Below are positions 48,949 through 58,966 of a stretch of 64,000 nucleotides of DNA, piece by piece. Source of the stretch: an uncultured Flavobacterium sp. GTDB lineage: Bacteria; Bacteroidota; Bacteroidia; Flavobacteriales; Flavobacteriaceae. The translations under genes and the position numbers were made by a program. Every line of letters starts with the position of its first letter. Within the stretch, counting starts at the first letter, position 1. The notes beneath the pieces are model-generated. The model made no database searches. It was not told the DNA's origin and saw only the letters and a program-made list of their open reading frames with translations. The stretch lies in contig NZ_OY730254.1 in assembly GCF_963422545.1 (NCBI RefSeq), positions 1 through 64,000 of the forward strand, given 5' to 3'.

Positions 48949-50028
48949 TTAATTATACACTCTTACGTAATCAATTTCAAATGTTGTATTGGTGAAAGCC
49001 GGATCTACTGTTCCTCCAAAATTTCCTCCCATAGCCAAATTCAAAATCAGAAAAAAGTTTTGGTTAAATGGCATCGAACTACTGTTTGTAAATGTGTAAA
49101 ACAATTTATCATCTACATAAAATTTAATACTTTCGGCAGTCCAATCGGCTGCATAAACGTGAAATTCAGTTGTCGAATTTGATACTGTTATAGTGGCTGT
49201 ATCCGGTGTATTTCCTGAACGTCCAGGTGAATGCAATGACGAATGATTTACATTTGGATTATTCCCTACCGATTCCAAGATATCAACTTCGCCACATAAT
49301 GGCCAACCTGCCGTGTCAATATTGTCACCCAACATCCAGAATGCTGGCCAGGTTCCACCACCTGCCGGTAACTTTGCCCTAACTTCTGCTCTTCCGTATT
49401 TAAACGAGAATTTCCCTTTTGTAAGCATTCTTGCAGAGGTGTAATGGCTTCCCATATATTCTTCTTTTATAGCTTTAATTTTCAGAGTTCCATTTGAAAC
49501 AATTACATTTTCGGGGCGAGTTGTGTAATATTCCAGTTCGTTATTTCCCCAACCGTCACCGGTTCCTGTGTTGTATCCCCATTTTGATGTATTTGGAGCT
49601 CCATCGACATCAAACTCGTCTGACCAAAGTAATTTTCTGGCTACATTAACATTTACTGATGTTGTACTGCTTACAAATTGCCCGATCGCATTATAGGCAG
49701 AAACAATTATGGAATATGATTTTGTGCCTGATGTTGTAAATATGTATGTTAAATCACCTGTGGTAAGATCTTTTAACTGGCCATCGATAGCAACTTTATA
49801 TGATGTCGCATTTGATGCATTTATCGTTAAATGTATTTTTCCGCTTCCGTCTCCATCAGGTTTATCGGCTGTTTTACCAATTATTTCAACCTGAACCGAA
49901 AGATTTGACGGAGCTGGATTCACAGGAGTTCCGTCGCCGGAATCACTGCCACTGCTGCAAGACTGAAAACCAAATAATATGGCAAATGTTAAAACACCAA
50001 TCTTGCTTATGAGATTATTTATTTTCAT
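48949..50028 (-). CDS. GH16 beta-glucanase (laminarinase-type) lipoprotein
   Basis: A 359-residue lipoprotein (C24 in FGFQSCSS). Residues 40-130 are a PKD/immunoglobulin-like domain and 132-359 the GH16 jelly roll. The catalytic motif is GEVDILESVG (E247, D249, E252). WSDEFDVDGAPNTSKW and TWPAFWMLG are typical of beta-1,3-glucanases. It probably cuts the beta-1,3 backbone of laminarin or fungal glucan at the cell surface. Confidence 0.92.
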   Translation of the reverse strand: MKINNLISKIGVLTFAILFGFQSCSSGSDSGDGTPVNPAPSNLSVQVEIIGKTADKPDGDGSGKIHLTINASNATSYKVAIDGQLKDLTTGDLTYIFTTSGTKSYSIIVSAYNAIGQFVSSTTSVNVNVARKLLWSDEFDVDGAPNTSKWGYNTGTGDGWGNNELEYYTTRPENVIVSNGTLKIKAIKEEYMGSHYTSARMLTKGKFSFKYGRAEVRAKLPAGGGTWPAFWMLGDNIDTAGWPLCGEVDILESVGNNPNVNHSSLHSPGRSGNTPDTATITVSNSTTEFHVYAADWTAESIKFYVDDKLFYTFTNSSSMPFNQNFFLILNLAMGGNFGGTVDPAFTNTTFEIDYVRVYN

Positions 50029-50081
50029 TATTATTTATTTTGATTTGTTATTAACTAAATCTTCTAAATATAATTTCTCAA

Positions 50082-51839
50082 TTATTGTTTAGAGTTCCCT
50101 TTTTTACCTTCTGAAAAATCCAAATAATTCAAATTAAATCCTCCTTTTTCGAAAACTACTTTGATTTTATTTGTTCCTGTATTTAATTCTATTCCGGATA
50201 AAACAACGGTTTTAAATTTGTCATTTCCCCCAGTTACCGGAAGTGTAATTGTTTCTGATTTTTTCCTGTTTTCTGTTTCTAAATGAAGTTTTCCTTCTAA
50301 GTTTTCACTTGAATAACGAATTGCAACTTTGTATGCTTTTTGTTTTGCAACCTGAGTTGTGAACTGAAGCCATTCGCCATCTTCAATAAACGAAACCTGA
50401 TAACCGTTTGATCCTGCATCTTTGCATGGTAAAATATCGACACCATCATTTCTCATGGTATTTCCTTTATTCCATTGATCAAAATTGCCTGTTTCTACTC
50501 TGTAGTTTATAAAATCTTTGTCTGAATAGGCATATTCATTGGTGCCTAAATCATATTGCGTTGCGGCAATTTTCCCCGGAATCAAATGTTTTTTATACGG
50601 TTTTGTATCGTTGGTTTGTACTTGTCTGAACATTGCATCGATTACATCTGGCTTTACGGTTACGTTTTCCATTTTGTAATTATCCGCCATTTTCATTAAT
50701 GCTTTTTTAGCAAAATCTGCACTTGGTTTTTGACCTCCATCTTTCCAGTATTTCAATAAAACATCATATTCCGGAATTTTAGTTACTGAAGTTACTCCTG
50801 CAATATTTTCGATTTTTTTCATTGGCCAAAATGCCCATCCAATATTATTGCTTTCTACTAAAGTCAACGCATCTTTAAACCAAACATTTGAGTTTTCCCC
50901 GCTTTCTCCCAACCAGATCGGAACATTATATTGTGTTCTGTAATCCAGCATTTTTTGGATCGAAGCTGTAGTGTTGTAGTTCCAGTATTTATGAAAACTC
51001 AACGCCATATTTTCATCCCATAAAGGAAAAATTCCGTTGTAATTATTTCCCCAGCAATTTCCTTCAATAAAAATTAAATGGTTTGTATCAACTTCACGAA
51101 TGGCTTTTGTTACCTGAACCATTAAATCTCTCAAAGGTCCGTTTGAGTTTTCGTCGCAGCCATTTTTATTTGTTCCTGTAAAATTCCAGTTAGGTTCATT
51201 AATAATGTCGTAAGCTCCAATCCAGGGATTGTCTCTGTAACGAGAAGCCAGTTTTTTCCATAAAGCAATCATTTTTTTCTGATTGGCTTCGCTTTGCCAT
51301 AAAGATGGTTTTGTAGTATCGTAGTCAGAAATTGCAGCGTCATTTCCTTGTCCTCCCGGAGTTGCATGCAAATCTAAAATAAGATAGATTTTATTTTCGG
51401 CACACCATTTTAGCAAATTGTCAGTCATGGCAAAACCTTCTTCTATCCAGGTGATTTCGCCATTTTTCTCTTGTTCAATTGGTGGCGTGTATAAGTTATA
51501 ATGCATTGGCAAACGAATTGAATTGAATCCCCAGGCTGCCAATGAATCGATATCACGTTTTGTGATTCCGTTTGCTTTATAAGCTGCATAAAATTCTTTT
51601 GTGCCTTGTTCTCCAACAACGTCCTGAATTTTTTGTTTGATTATATATTGCGGACTTGCAAAAGGCTGAGTTTGCATCATGTAACCTTCCTGCACCATCC
51701 ATCCTCCTAATCCTAAACCTCTTAATATTATATTTTTTCCGTTTCCGTCAACAATCTTTTGTCCGTCTCTATGCAAAAAACCTTGTCCGAAAGTTGCAAC
51801 CGAAACCAGTAATTGTAGTGTTATTATAATTTTTTTCAT
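50082..51839 (-). CDS. GH5 glucanase with C-terminal CBM6-like domain
   Basis: A 585-residue exported protein (signal peptide LLVSVATFGQ). Residues 20-370 are a GH5 barrel with acid/base E215 (DIINEPNW) and nucleophile E312 (IWLGESGENS). Residues about 435-580 resemble a family 6 carbohydrate-binding module (YQVSFIEDGEWLQFTTQV, LNYLDFSEG). It probably attacks beta-glucan; subfamily not assigned. Its neighbours GH16 and GH30 suggest cooperation on mixed beta-1,3/1,6 glucan. Confidence 0.9.
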   Translation of the reverse strand: MKKIIITLQLLVSVATFGQGFLHRDGQKIVDGNGKNIILRGLGLGGWMVQEGYMMQTQPFASPQYIIKQKIQDVVGEQGTKEFYAAYKANGITKRDIDSLAAWGFNSIRLPMHYNLYTPPIEQEKNGEITWIEEGFAMTDNLLKWCAENKIYLILDLHATPGGQGNDAAISDYDTTKPSLWQSEANQKKMIALWKKLASRYRDNPWIGAYDIINEPNWNFTGTNKNGCDENSNGPLRDLMVQVTKAIREVDTNHLIFIEGNCWGNNYNGIFPLWDENMALSFHKYWNYNTTASIQKMLDYRTQYNVPIWLGESGENSNVWFKDALTLVESNNIGWAFWPMKKIENIAGVTSVTKIPEYDVLLKYWKDGGQKPSADFAKKALMKMADNYKMENVTVKPDVIDAMFRQVQTNDTKPYKKHLIPGKIAATQYDLGTNEYAYSDKDFINYRVETGNFDQWNKGNTMRNDGVDILPCKDAGSNGYQVSFIEDGEWLQFTTQVAKQKAYKVAIRYSSENLEGKLHLETENRKKSETITLPVTGGNDKFKTVVLSGIELNTGTNKIKVVFEKGGFNLNYLDFSEGKKGNSKQ

Positions 51840-51877
51840 CTAAAAACTCAATTAATTTTTGATTATAAATTGCTAGA

Positions 51878-53350
51878 TTATTTCCAAGAATAAGTTCCTA
51901 CAGCTCCTCCATTTAAAGAAGTTGTAACCCATTTACCGTCAAATTTGATGTTAAAAGTTTCTGTTCCCGACCCGTCATTTTCAACAATTAAAACTTTTAG
52001 TCCGGTTGGTGTAATAAATGCAACATTTTGAAGGTTTCCGCCTGAATTACTCTCAATTCTTATAGAACCTGCCGGAACAAATTTTGAAGCATGAGCAATA
52101 ATATAATACCCTACATTACGCTGAAAATTTTCGCTTGAAGTAACGGTCAAAGCACCTTTACATTCTGTGCAACCACCATTTGTATGAGGTCCGAAATTAC
52201 CATTGTTAGCTAAATTCCACTCTAATGCATTTTTACTCCAGTTGCGCATTGAGCCAATAACAATATTTCTAAGATGCCATTTTAAATCTCCGTCAAAACT
52301 ACCTGTAGAAGAAGTCCACTGTTCTGTAAAATAAATATTTTTGGCAGGATAAGCACTGTAAACATTAGAAAGTGCACTAATATCTCCCGCGTATAAGTGA
52401 AAAGCTGATCCGTCTACAAAAGGATAGGCGGCTGCATCTGCCAAAATTGATTTTGGATAATTTGGCACATCACAATTATGATCGTAAGTAATGATTTTTG
52501 TCGTTAGATTTGCCGCTTTGAATGCAGGGCCTAAATTATTCTTTATGAAATTTGCCTGTTCCAGAGCAGACATCTCCATACTTGGAGTGTTATAGGGATT
52601 TAACGGTTCATTTTGAGGCGTTATAGCGTCAATCGTAATCCCTTCGGCTTTCATTTGCTGAATATATTTTACAAAGTATTTTGCATAAACATCATAATAT
52701 TTAGTATCTAATCTCCCACCTTTAAAACTGTTTTCGGTTTTCATCCAAAGTGGCGCAGACCACGGAGTTGCAACAATTAAAATCTTAGGATTGATTGCTA
52801 AAATTTCTTTCAGGAGTGCAATTACTCCGGTTTTGTCTTTATCTAAACTAAATTTGACAAGATCAAAATCTGTTTCTCCAGTTGCAAGATCATTATAAGT
52901 AAAAGTATCTGCATGTAAATCTGATGCTCCAATACTGATTCTAAGATAACTTATCCCGATTGAAGTTTCTGATGATCCAAACAATTCCTGTAAAAGAGCT
53001 GCCTTTTTTGTTGCAGTTAATTGATTGATAACGTCTGCGCTTCCGCCTGTTAAAGTATATCCGAAACCGTCTACTGTTTGGTATTTTTGAGCGGCATTTA
53101 CTTCGATATTCTGGAATGCATTTACGGTAGTACCAAAACCTAAAACATCGGTTTGTTTTGCCAATAATGCTGTTTGATCTCCTTTTGTAAGCCAAAAATC
53201 AACGTCATTTTTTACTACAACTGGCGGTATTACAGGAGGCGTTACCGGAGGATTTTCGACTGCATCATTTGATGAGGAACATTTTATCTGGGCAAATATC
53301 GCTACAGCAAAAAATAATATTTTTATAGCGTTTTTAAAATTTGGTTTCAT
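51878..53350 (-). CDS. GH30 family beta-glucanase lipoprotein (GH30_3-like)
   Basis: A 490-residue lipoprotein (C24 in IFAQIKCSSS) with a Pro/Val-rich spacer at 33-46. Acid/base E248 (TPQNEPLNPYN) and nucleophile E343 (YFTEQWTSS). It is a clear paralogue of 46611-48035 (shared ISYLRISIGASDL, GCTxCKGAL). Two copies may differ in chain-length preference. The likely substrate is beta-1,6-glucan, by similarity to Bacteroides PUL enzymes. Confidence 0.88.
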   Translation of the reverse strand: MKPNFKNAIKILFFAVAIFAQIKCSSSNDAVENPPVTPPVIPPVVVKNDVDFWLTKGDQTALLAKQTDVLGFGTTVNAFQNIEVNAAQKYQTVDGFGYTLTGGSADVINQLTATKKAALLQELFGSSETSIGISYLRISIGASDLHADTFTYNDLATGETDFDLVKFSLDKDKTGVIALLKEILAINPKILIVATPWSAPLWMKTENSFKGGRLDTKYYDVYAKYFVKYIQQMKAEGITIDAITPQNEPLNPYNTPSMEMSALEQANFIKNNLGPAFKAANLTTKIITYDHNCDVPNYPKSILADAAAYPFVDGSAFHLYAGDISALSNVYSAYPAKNIYFTEQWTSSTGSFDGDLKWHLRNIVIGSMRNWSKNALEWNLANNGNFGPHTNGGCTECKGALTVTSSENFQRNVGYYIIAHASKFVPAGSIRIESNSGGNLQNVAFITPTGLKVLIVENDGSGTETFNIKFDGKWVTTSLNGGAVGTYSWK

Positions 53351-53379
53351 TTTTATAGTTTTTTAGTTAATAGCACAAA

Positions 53380-54837
53380 CTAATATATAATGGTTTGTAT
53401 AGCGTGTGCAGGAATAGTTATAGTGGTTTTTAAAGTGTTGCTGGTTAAGTTGTATACAACATCTTTATTTGATTGATTCATAACAATTGTAGCAATTTTT
53501 CCATCTGTGTTTTTAAATGATGTACTTAATAACCTTTTGTCGCTTATCGTATCGTTTATTCTTTTAGCATTTGGTCGAATAAACTTTGAGAAATGACCAA
53601 TATAATAATACATTGGTGTAAAGATTAGTTCATCTTTTGTAGTATCGGCGTGAATTGGCGCAAAGCAAAAATTGCCTACATGGTTTGGCCCTCCGTTTTG
53701 ATCCAGAAGAATATTCCAATCTGTCCAACCCACAGTTCCGTTATTGAAATCGTTGATCATATTGATTCCGTATCGCTCTGCATTTCCCCAAAACTGAAAT
53801 CTTGAGGCATCGAATTTTTCGATACAACCTTCTGTAAAAAGTAAATTTTTATTTGGAAATTTGGCATGAACATTTCCTACTGATTCAAATTTAGGAGTTC
53901 TGCCTTTCCAGGCTTCGTACCAGTGAAATCCAATTCCCCAGGCGTATTTTGAGACCTCTGAATCTGAGAAAACAAGTTTGGCTCTTTTTTCTAACATGTC
54001 TCCTCGATTGTGATCCCAAATGATAATATTTTTAGAACCAAGTCCTTCTTTTTCTAAAGTTGGTCCCAGAAAGTTTTTTAAAAAATCTTTTTCAGCTTCC
54101 GGAGTATAAATACAAGATTCCCAACTTTGTTTGGCCATTGGCTCGTTTTGAATGGTTAATCCCCAAATTGGGATGCCTTCTTTTTCGTATGCTTTTATAA
54201 ACCTGGCATAATAATTTGCCCAGGATCGTGCAAATTCCGGCAACAAAACGCCGCCGTGCAAAATATCATTATTGTCTTTCATGAAAGCTGGGGGACTCCA
54301 AGGACTGGCAAATAAGGTTAATTTTCCGCCGGCTGTTTCAATTGCTTTTTTTATTAATGGAATTCGATATTTTCTGTCGTGATCAATATTGAAGGTTTTT
54401 AGGTCTTTATCTCCTTCAGTAACATAAGTGTAACTCTCGCTGCTAAAATCGCAGCTATGTATGTTGGTTCTGGCTAATGTATAACCAATTCCTTTGTTTT
54501 TGTCATAATAGGCAGTCAGAAATTCTTGTTGTTTTTTAGGAGATAATCTGGCAAAAACTTCAGCACTTGCATCTGTTATGGCACCACCAATTCCTAAGAA
54601 AGTCTGGTCTGTTTTTTCTGGATCTAAAATGATAGAAACTGTTGAATTTGTTGATTCCGAAATTAAATTATTCGATAATGATAATCTTAAATTTGTGTTT
54701 TCGGCTGTGGTATAAACTTCAACTTTTTTGTTTGATTGGGATGCGGAAATCCCTAAACCATCCACAACTTTTGATGAAGAACAACTTAATTGTAGAACTA
54801 GTATTGGTGCGATTAAAATTCTATTTATTACTTTCAT
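53380..54837 (-). CDS. GH30 family glucosidase lipoprotein (GH30_1-like)
   Basis: A 485-residue lipoprotein (C19 in LVLQLSCSSS). Acid/base E232 (TIQNEPMAKQSWESC) and nucleophile E336 (LLFTEGCIEKF). FLGIGGAITDASAEVFA and the QNGGPNHVGNFCFAPIHAD block are of the glucosylceramidase-like branch, different from the other two intact GH30s here. Its closest relative in the window is the broken gene immediately upstream. It probably removes glucose from beta-glucan ends. Confidence 0.9.
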   Translation of the reverse strand: MKVINRILIAPILVLQLSCSSSKVVDGLGISASQSNKKVEVYTTAENTNLRLSLSNNLISESTNSTVSIILDPEKTDQTFLGIGGAITDASAEVFARLSPKKQQEFLTAYYDKNKGIGYTLARTNIHSCDFSSESYTYVTEGDKDLKTFNIDHDRKYRIPLIKKAIETAGGKLTLFASPWSPPAFMKDNNDILHGGVLLPEFARSWANYYARFIKAYEKEGIPIWGLTIQNEPMAKQSWESCIYTPEAEKDFLKNFLGPTLEKEGLGSKNIIIWDHNRGDMLEKRAKLVFSDSEVSKYAWGIGFHWYEAWKGRTPKFESVGNVHAKFPNKNLLFTEGCIEKFDASRFQFWGNAERYGINMINDFNNGTVGWTDWNILLDQNGGPNHVGNFCFAPIHADTTKDELIFTPMYYYIGHFSKFIRPNAKRINDTISDKRLLSTSFKNTDGKIATIVMNQSNKDVVYNLTSNTLKTTITIPAHAIQTIIY

Positions 54838-54930
54838 TGTACTTTCAAAAAGAGGGATTTAATTTAGACAATAGTAAATTGAGGGCCAAAATGGATGATT
54901 CAAATCAGCCCTCTAATCTACTATAAATTA

Positions 54931-56382
54931 TTAATAAACAAGCGTTTGTATTGCATGTGCAGGAATTTTAACTACGGCTTTCTCGCAGCAATAATTAAAT
55001 TATAGGTAATCTCTTTATCAGATTGGTTCATGACGATTGTTGCCATTGTACCATCAGTATTCAAAAATGAAGTACTTAATAAGGCACTTCTGCTTACTGC
55101 AGAACTAACTCTTACGGCATTTAAGTGAATGAATTTTGAAAAATGTCCGATATAATAATATGATGGTGTGTATATTAATTCTCCTGTCGTTGTATCAGCA
55201 TGAATTGGCGCAAAGCAAAAGTTACCTACATGGTTTGGTCCTCCATTTTGATCTAATAGAATGTTCCAGTCTGTCCAACCCGCAGTTCCATTATTAAAAT
55301 CATTAATCATAGAAATACCATATCTTTCTCCGTTACCCCAAAACTGATATTTTGCAGCATCAAATTTTTCAACACAGCCTTCTGTAAACAAAAGTTTTTT
55401 GTCCGGATATGCTTCATTTACTTTGGCTACATTATCAAACATTGATGCTCCGCCTGACCAGTTTTCGTACCAGTGAAAACCCATTCCCAAACATACTTTG
55501 AAGCTTCAGGATCTGAATAAATTACGTTGGCTCTGTAATTCATCAGGTCACGATTGTGATCCCATGCAATAATTTTTACGTCGCTTAACTTTTCTTTTTT
55601 AAGAGTTGGCCCCAGAAAGTTTTTAATAAAATCTCTCTCGGCTTCGGCAGTATAAATACAAGATTCCCAGGTTTGAACTGCCATTGGCTCATTTTGAGTA
55701 GAGGTTCCCCAAATTGGAATTCCTTCTTTCTCGTATGCTTTTATAAACTTAACATAAAAATTTGCCCAGGTTTGATAATACTCTGGTAATAATGTTCCTC
55801 CTTTTAGGACGTTTTTATTGCTTTTCATAAAGGCATTTGGTGACCAAGGGGCAGCATAAGTTGTTAATTTTCCTCCTGCTGTTTTTATCGCTTGCTTTAT
55901 CAATGGAATGCGATATTGCTTATCGTGATCGATAGAAAAAGTCTTTAAATCTTTGTCTCCTTCTTCGATATAAGAATAGCTTCCACTGCTAAATCAGAAC
56001 TTTGTATCGTTGTTCTTAGCAATGAATAGCCTATACCTTTTTGTTTATCATAGTAGGCATTTAAAAATTCAGTTTGTTTTTCTTTCGAAAGCTTAGCAAA
56101 AATCTCAGCACTCGCATCTGTGATAGCACCACCAATTCCCATAAAGGTTTGAAACTTTTTAGATGGTTCTACAAAAACAGATGACTCTGTTTCAAGAGGT
56201 TGTTTTGACGCTGAAAAAGTCAAATTATCTGTAGATGTTAATCTTAAATTTGAATTTTCAGCAGTTGTATAAACTGTAATCTTTTTTCCATTTGTTGTAA
56301 ATTCTTTTTTTGTTTTTGTTTGTTGCGCAAAAGCTCCAACCGAAAACAGAAAGCATAGAATTTTATAACTATTTTTTCTCAT
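54931..56382 (-). pseudogene. GH30 (GH30_1-like) gene disrupted by three frameshifts
   Basis: The gene begins at 56382 with a signal peptide (KILCFLFSVGAFAQ). It would be a paralogue of 53380-54837, but the frame changes three times. First, near 55994, one base is missing in GATTT-AGC. Second, near 55489, one G is missing in TGGG-AATGG. Third, near 54986, one A is missing in AGAAA-GCC. Restoring each frame gives a continuous GH30 with TSTQNEPMAVQTWESC, LFTEGCVEKF and the end IPAHAIQTLVY (stop 54931-54933). All three sites are single-base losses in short homopolymers, so sequencing error is a serious alternative. Confidence 0.88.
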
Positions 56383-56470
56383 TCTTCCGTTATTATTTTA
56401 AATTCTAAATTGAAATTTTTAAAGAAACTCATTTTCAATAAAAACACATTCTGATAGTTTAAGGATTTAA

Positions 56471-56505
56471 AAATAGCCCATACTCATAGTGATTATGGGC
56501 TATTT
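56471..56505 (-). terminator. Hairpin between the surface lipoprotein and the glycosidase genes
   Basis: AAATAGCCCATA (56471-56482) and TATGGGCTATTT (56494-56505) form a perfect 12-bp stem with an 11-base loop, followed on the minus strand by a T-run. It lies 30 bases after the SGBP gene. It may reduce transcription of the enzymes relative to the SusCD-binding protein genes. Confidence 0.7.
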
Positions 56506-56534
56506 ACAACCAAACTTAAACTTAACTTAATCTT

Positions 56535-57434
56535 TTATTTTCCTCTTAATTCAATCTTAGTTACCGTAATTCCGTCTTTAGTAAATGTGTTACCACCACT
56601 TCTGATTAGAAGGTAAATTTTACCGCTTTGAGCAAATTTTACTACATTAGAAACTGTGCCTGTTACATCATTTTTCACACAACCAACTTTCGATAATTGT
56701 CCTGAAAAAGCAGCTTTAGCACAACCGTCCCAAGTACTTAAACCCATCACTTTGTTATCTTTGTATTCTACTCCTGAACTTGGAACTGATGTACCGACAT
56801 AAACTTCAAACCAGGTTTCATCAGATCCGCTAGGGCAAGAAACCGCCATATCAATTGTATATTCTTTATCTTTTACAACATCAATTGCTTGATAAATTCC
56901 TTCTTGAGCCCATCCTCCCGGAGAATGAATTGTTGCGCTTTTGTTTGCATATGACCAAAAAGCCACTCCGGTAGCACTTAAGTTCAAAACAGTCCATTTA
57001 GCTTGGTCTGCTGCAGTTTCAAAAGAACCTCCCTGAACTAAATTACCTTTAGCCGGATCTGTCGTTGCAACAACAACTTGAGCAGTGGCAGTTCCTGATG
57101 CACCTCCTGCGCCAATTGCTGTATGTGTAATTGTATAAGTTCCCGCATCAGGTAAAGAAATAGTTTCAGTCATTTTACCTTGATAAGCCCCGCCACCGGT
57201 ATCCCATTTTGATAAAATAACTCCTTTTGGCTGTGCTGTCAAAAGATAAGTATTTACTGCTCCTGCAACAGGAGTTACGGTAAATGAAGCATCAACATTA
57301 GTTGCTGTTAATCCGTTACCATTGCCAACTTCTTCGTCGCAGCTAATTAGCGTTCCTAATGCTAATGCAAGCATTAAGAAAACACCTCTTTTTAATTTTA
57401 TATTTAGGTTCATGTTTTTTTGATTTTGGTTCAT
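56535..57434 (-). CDS. PKD-type surface glycan-binding lipoprotein
   Basis: A 299-residue lipoprotein (C32 in LGTLISCDEE). Residues 45-125 form a PKD-like domain (GTYTITHTAIGAGGASGTA), and the rest is a beta-rich domain with FWSYANKSATIHSPGGW, consistent with carbohydrate binding. It is third in the PUL after SusD, the usual place of SGBP proteins. An internal ATG at residue 8 (57413) is an equally possible start. Binding of beta-glucan is inferred. Confidence 0.85.
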   Translation of the reverse strand: MNQNQKNMNLNIKLKRGVFLMLALALGTLISCDEEVGNGNGLTATNVDASFTVTPVAGAVNTYLLTAQPKGVILSKWDTGGGAYQGKMTETISLPDAGTYTITHTAIGAGGASGTATAQVVVATTDPAKGNLVQGGSFETAADQAKWTVLNLSATGVAFWSYANKSATIHSPGGWAQEGIYQAIDVVKDKEYTIDMAVSCPSGSDETWFEVYVGTSVPSSGVEYKDNKVMGLSTWDGCAKAAFSGQLSKVGCVKNDVTGTVSNVVKFAQSGKIYLLIRSGGNTFTKDGITVTKIELRGK

Positions 57435-57441
57435 TAATTGG

Positions 57442-58953
57442 TTATTCGTAATTAGGATTTTGTTTCAATTTAGTCCCTTTTAATTCCACAAATGGTATTG
57501 GGAAAATTTCATCGGTACCAGCATTAAAACCTCTATCAGCTAAAGCTGTAGCAGCTTCTCCCCATCTTACTAAGTCAAAAAATCTATGACCTTCACCTGC
57601 AAGTTCCATTCTTCTTTCGTTTTTAATGGCGGCCAATGTTACGGGAATCGGTGCTAAACCAACTCTGCTTCTAACAGCATCTAATAATGCTTGTGCTCTG
57701 GCTCCTGAACCTAATGCTTCAGCTTCCATTAAATAAGTGTCAGCAAGTCTGATGATATATGAATTTTGTCTGTAGTTCAACTCAGCAGCTCCTCCACCTG
57801 TACGAACATCTGATTTTCTTGGAAGATATTTATTCAGGAAATAACCTGTGTCTTGGTAACCTGGAATATAATCTGCACTACCTGCAGCTTTTAAAGCTTT
57901 CATATCAAGAATTGTAGCTCCAAATCTTGGATCATTTTTGATTGCATCATATAATTTTTGAGTAGGAACGCTAAAACTCCATCCTGAAGGAAGATCTGGT
58001 GCTGTAGAATTTGCAGGTCTGGAATATCCTCTAGGCCCAACCATAACGTTTAATGAGTTTCCTTCGTCTTTACCTGAACCCCAGAATCCCCAATCAGAGT
58101 TACCTGCACTTGTGTGAGATACTTCAATTAATGATTCAGCATTGAATTTATTAGACGTTACCCATAAATCACTATAGCTAGCTAATAATTTGTTTCCATA
58201 TTGATTTGGTTGTCCCGGAGTTCCATTTACCTGAGCAAGTATAGCGGCTGCATCAGCATTTTTTCCTTCAAATAAATAAACTTTTCCTAATAATGCCTGA
58301 GCAGCAACCTTTGTTAAACGCCCAGACTCTGTAGCAACATTAACACTTGCTGGCAAAGCCGGAATTGCTTCTAATAAATCTTTTTCAATTTGTGCATATA
58401 CAGCTTCCGGAGTTGCTTGCTCAACAGTTGAAATTGCAGATGTTGTTAATGGCTGCAGAATTAACGGAACGTTTTTAAACATTCTAACTAAGTTAAAATA
58501 GTACAACGCTCTTAAAGATTTAGATTCGGCAGTAAATCTAATTTTTAATGCATCTGACATCTTTACATCAGCCATTTTTGACAACAATACATTTGCTCTA
58601 TAAATACCTTGATAATGATCATTCCAGAAACTACCCGGAATTATTACTGAAGTAAGTGAATGTGTCGAGAAATTTTGAATTCCTGCACCATCTGATGCAC
58701 CACCACCACCAGCATAAAAATCATCTGAGCCAGCGTTTAACATTGCAACCATGTTCTCAAAACCACCTGTGTTTTTTCTGATAGGATCATAAACTCCAAC
58801 TAGTGCTGCAGTTGCCTGTTGCTCATTACTATAATAACTTGTCGAAAGGAAAGATCCTTTTGGTTCAATGTTTACAAAGTCTTCAGAACAAGATCCTCCT
58901 AAAGCAGCCATTGCTACTGCAATGTATATATATTTAAATTTTATATTTTTCAT
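57442..58953 (-). CDS. RagB/SusD family nutrient-uptake outer-membrane lipoprotein
   Basis: A 503-residue lipoprotein (C22 in LGGSCSEDF). NIEPKGSFLSTSYYSNEQQA, the ALYYFNLVRMFKNVPLI tetratricopeptide-type part and the C-terminal RRMELAGEGHRFFDLVRWG are family signatures. It caps the SusC transporter and binds glycan. It starts 13 bases after the SusC stop. Confidence 0.95.
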   Translation of the reverse strand: MKNIKFKYIYIAVAMAALGGSCSEDFVNIEPKGSFLSTSYYSNEQQATAALVGVYDPIRKNTGGFENMVAMLNAGSDDFYAGGGGASDGAGIQNFSTHSLTSVIIPGSFWNDHYQGIYRANVLLSKMADVKMSDALKIRFTAESKSLRALYYFNLVRMFKNVPLILQPLTTSAISTVEQATPEAVYAQIEKDLLEAIPALPASVNVATESGRLTKVAAQALLGKVYLFEGKNADAAAILAQVNGTPGQPNQYGNKLLASYSDLWVTSNKFNAESLIEVSHTSAGNSDWGFWGSGKDEGNSLNVMVGPRGYSRPANSTAPDLPSGWSFSVPTQKLYDAIKNDPRFGATILDMKALKAAGSADYIPGYQDTGYFLNKYLPRKSDVRTGGGAAELNYRQNSYIIRLADTYLMEAEALGSGARAQALLDAVRSRVGLAPIPVTLAAIKNERRMELAGEGHRFFDLVRWGEAATALADRGFNAGTDEIFPIPFVELKGTKLKQNPNYE

Positions 58954-58966
58954 GATTCTTTATGTA

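Noticed and set aside
54642..54926. Plus-strand open frame over the start of the GH30 gene
   Set aside because: It is antisense to a well-supported lipoprotein signal and has no recognisable protein features.
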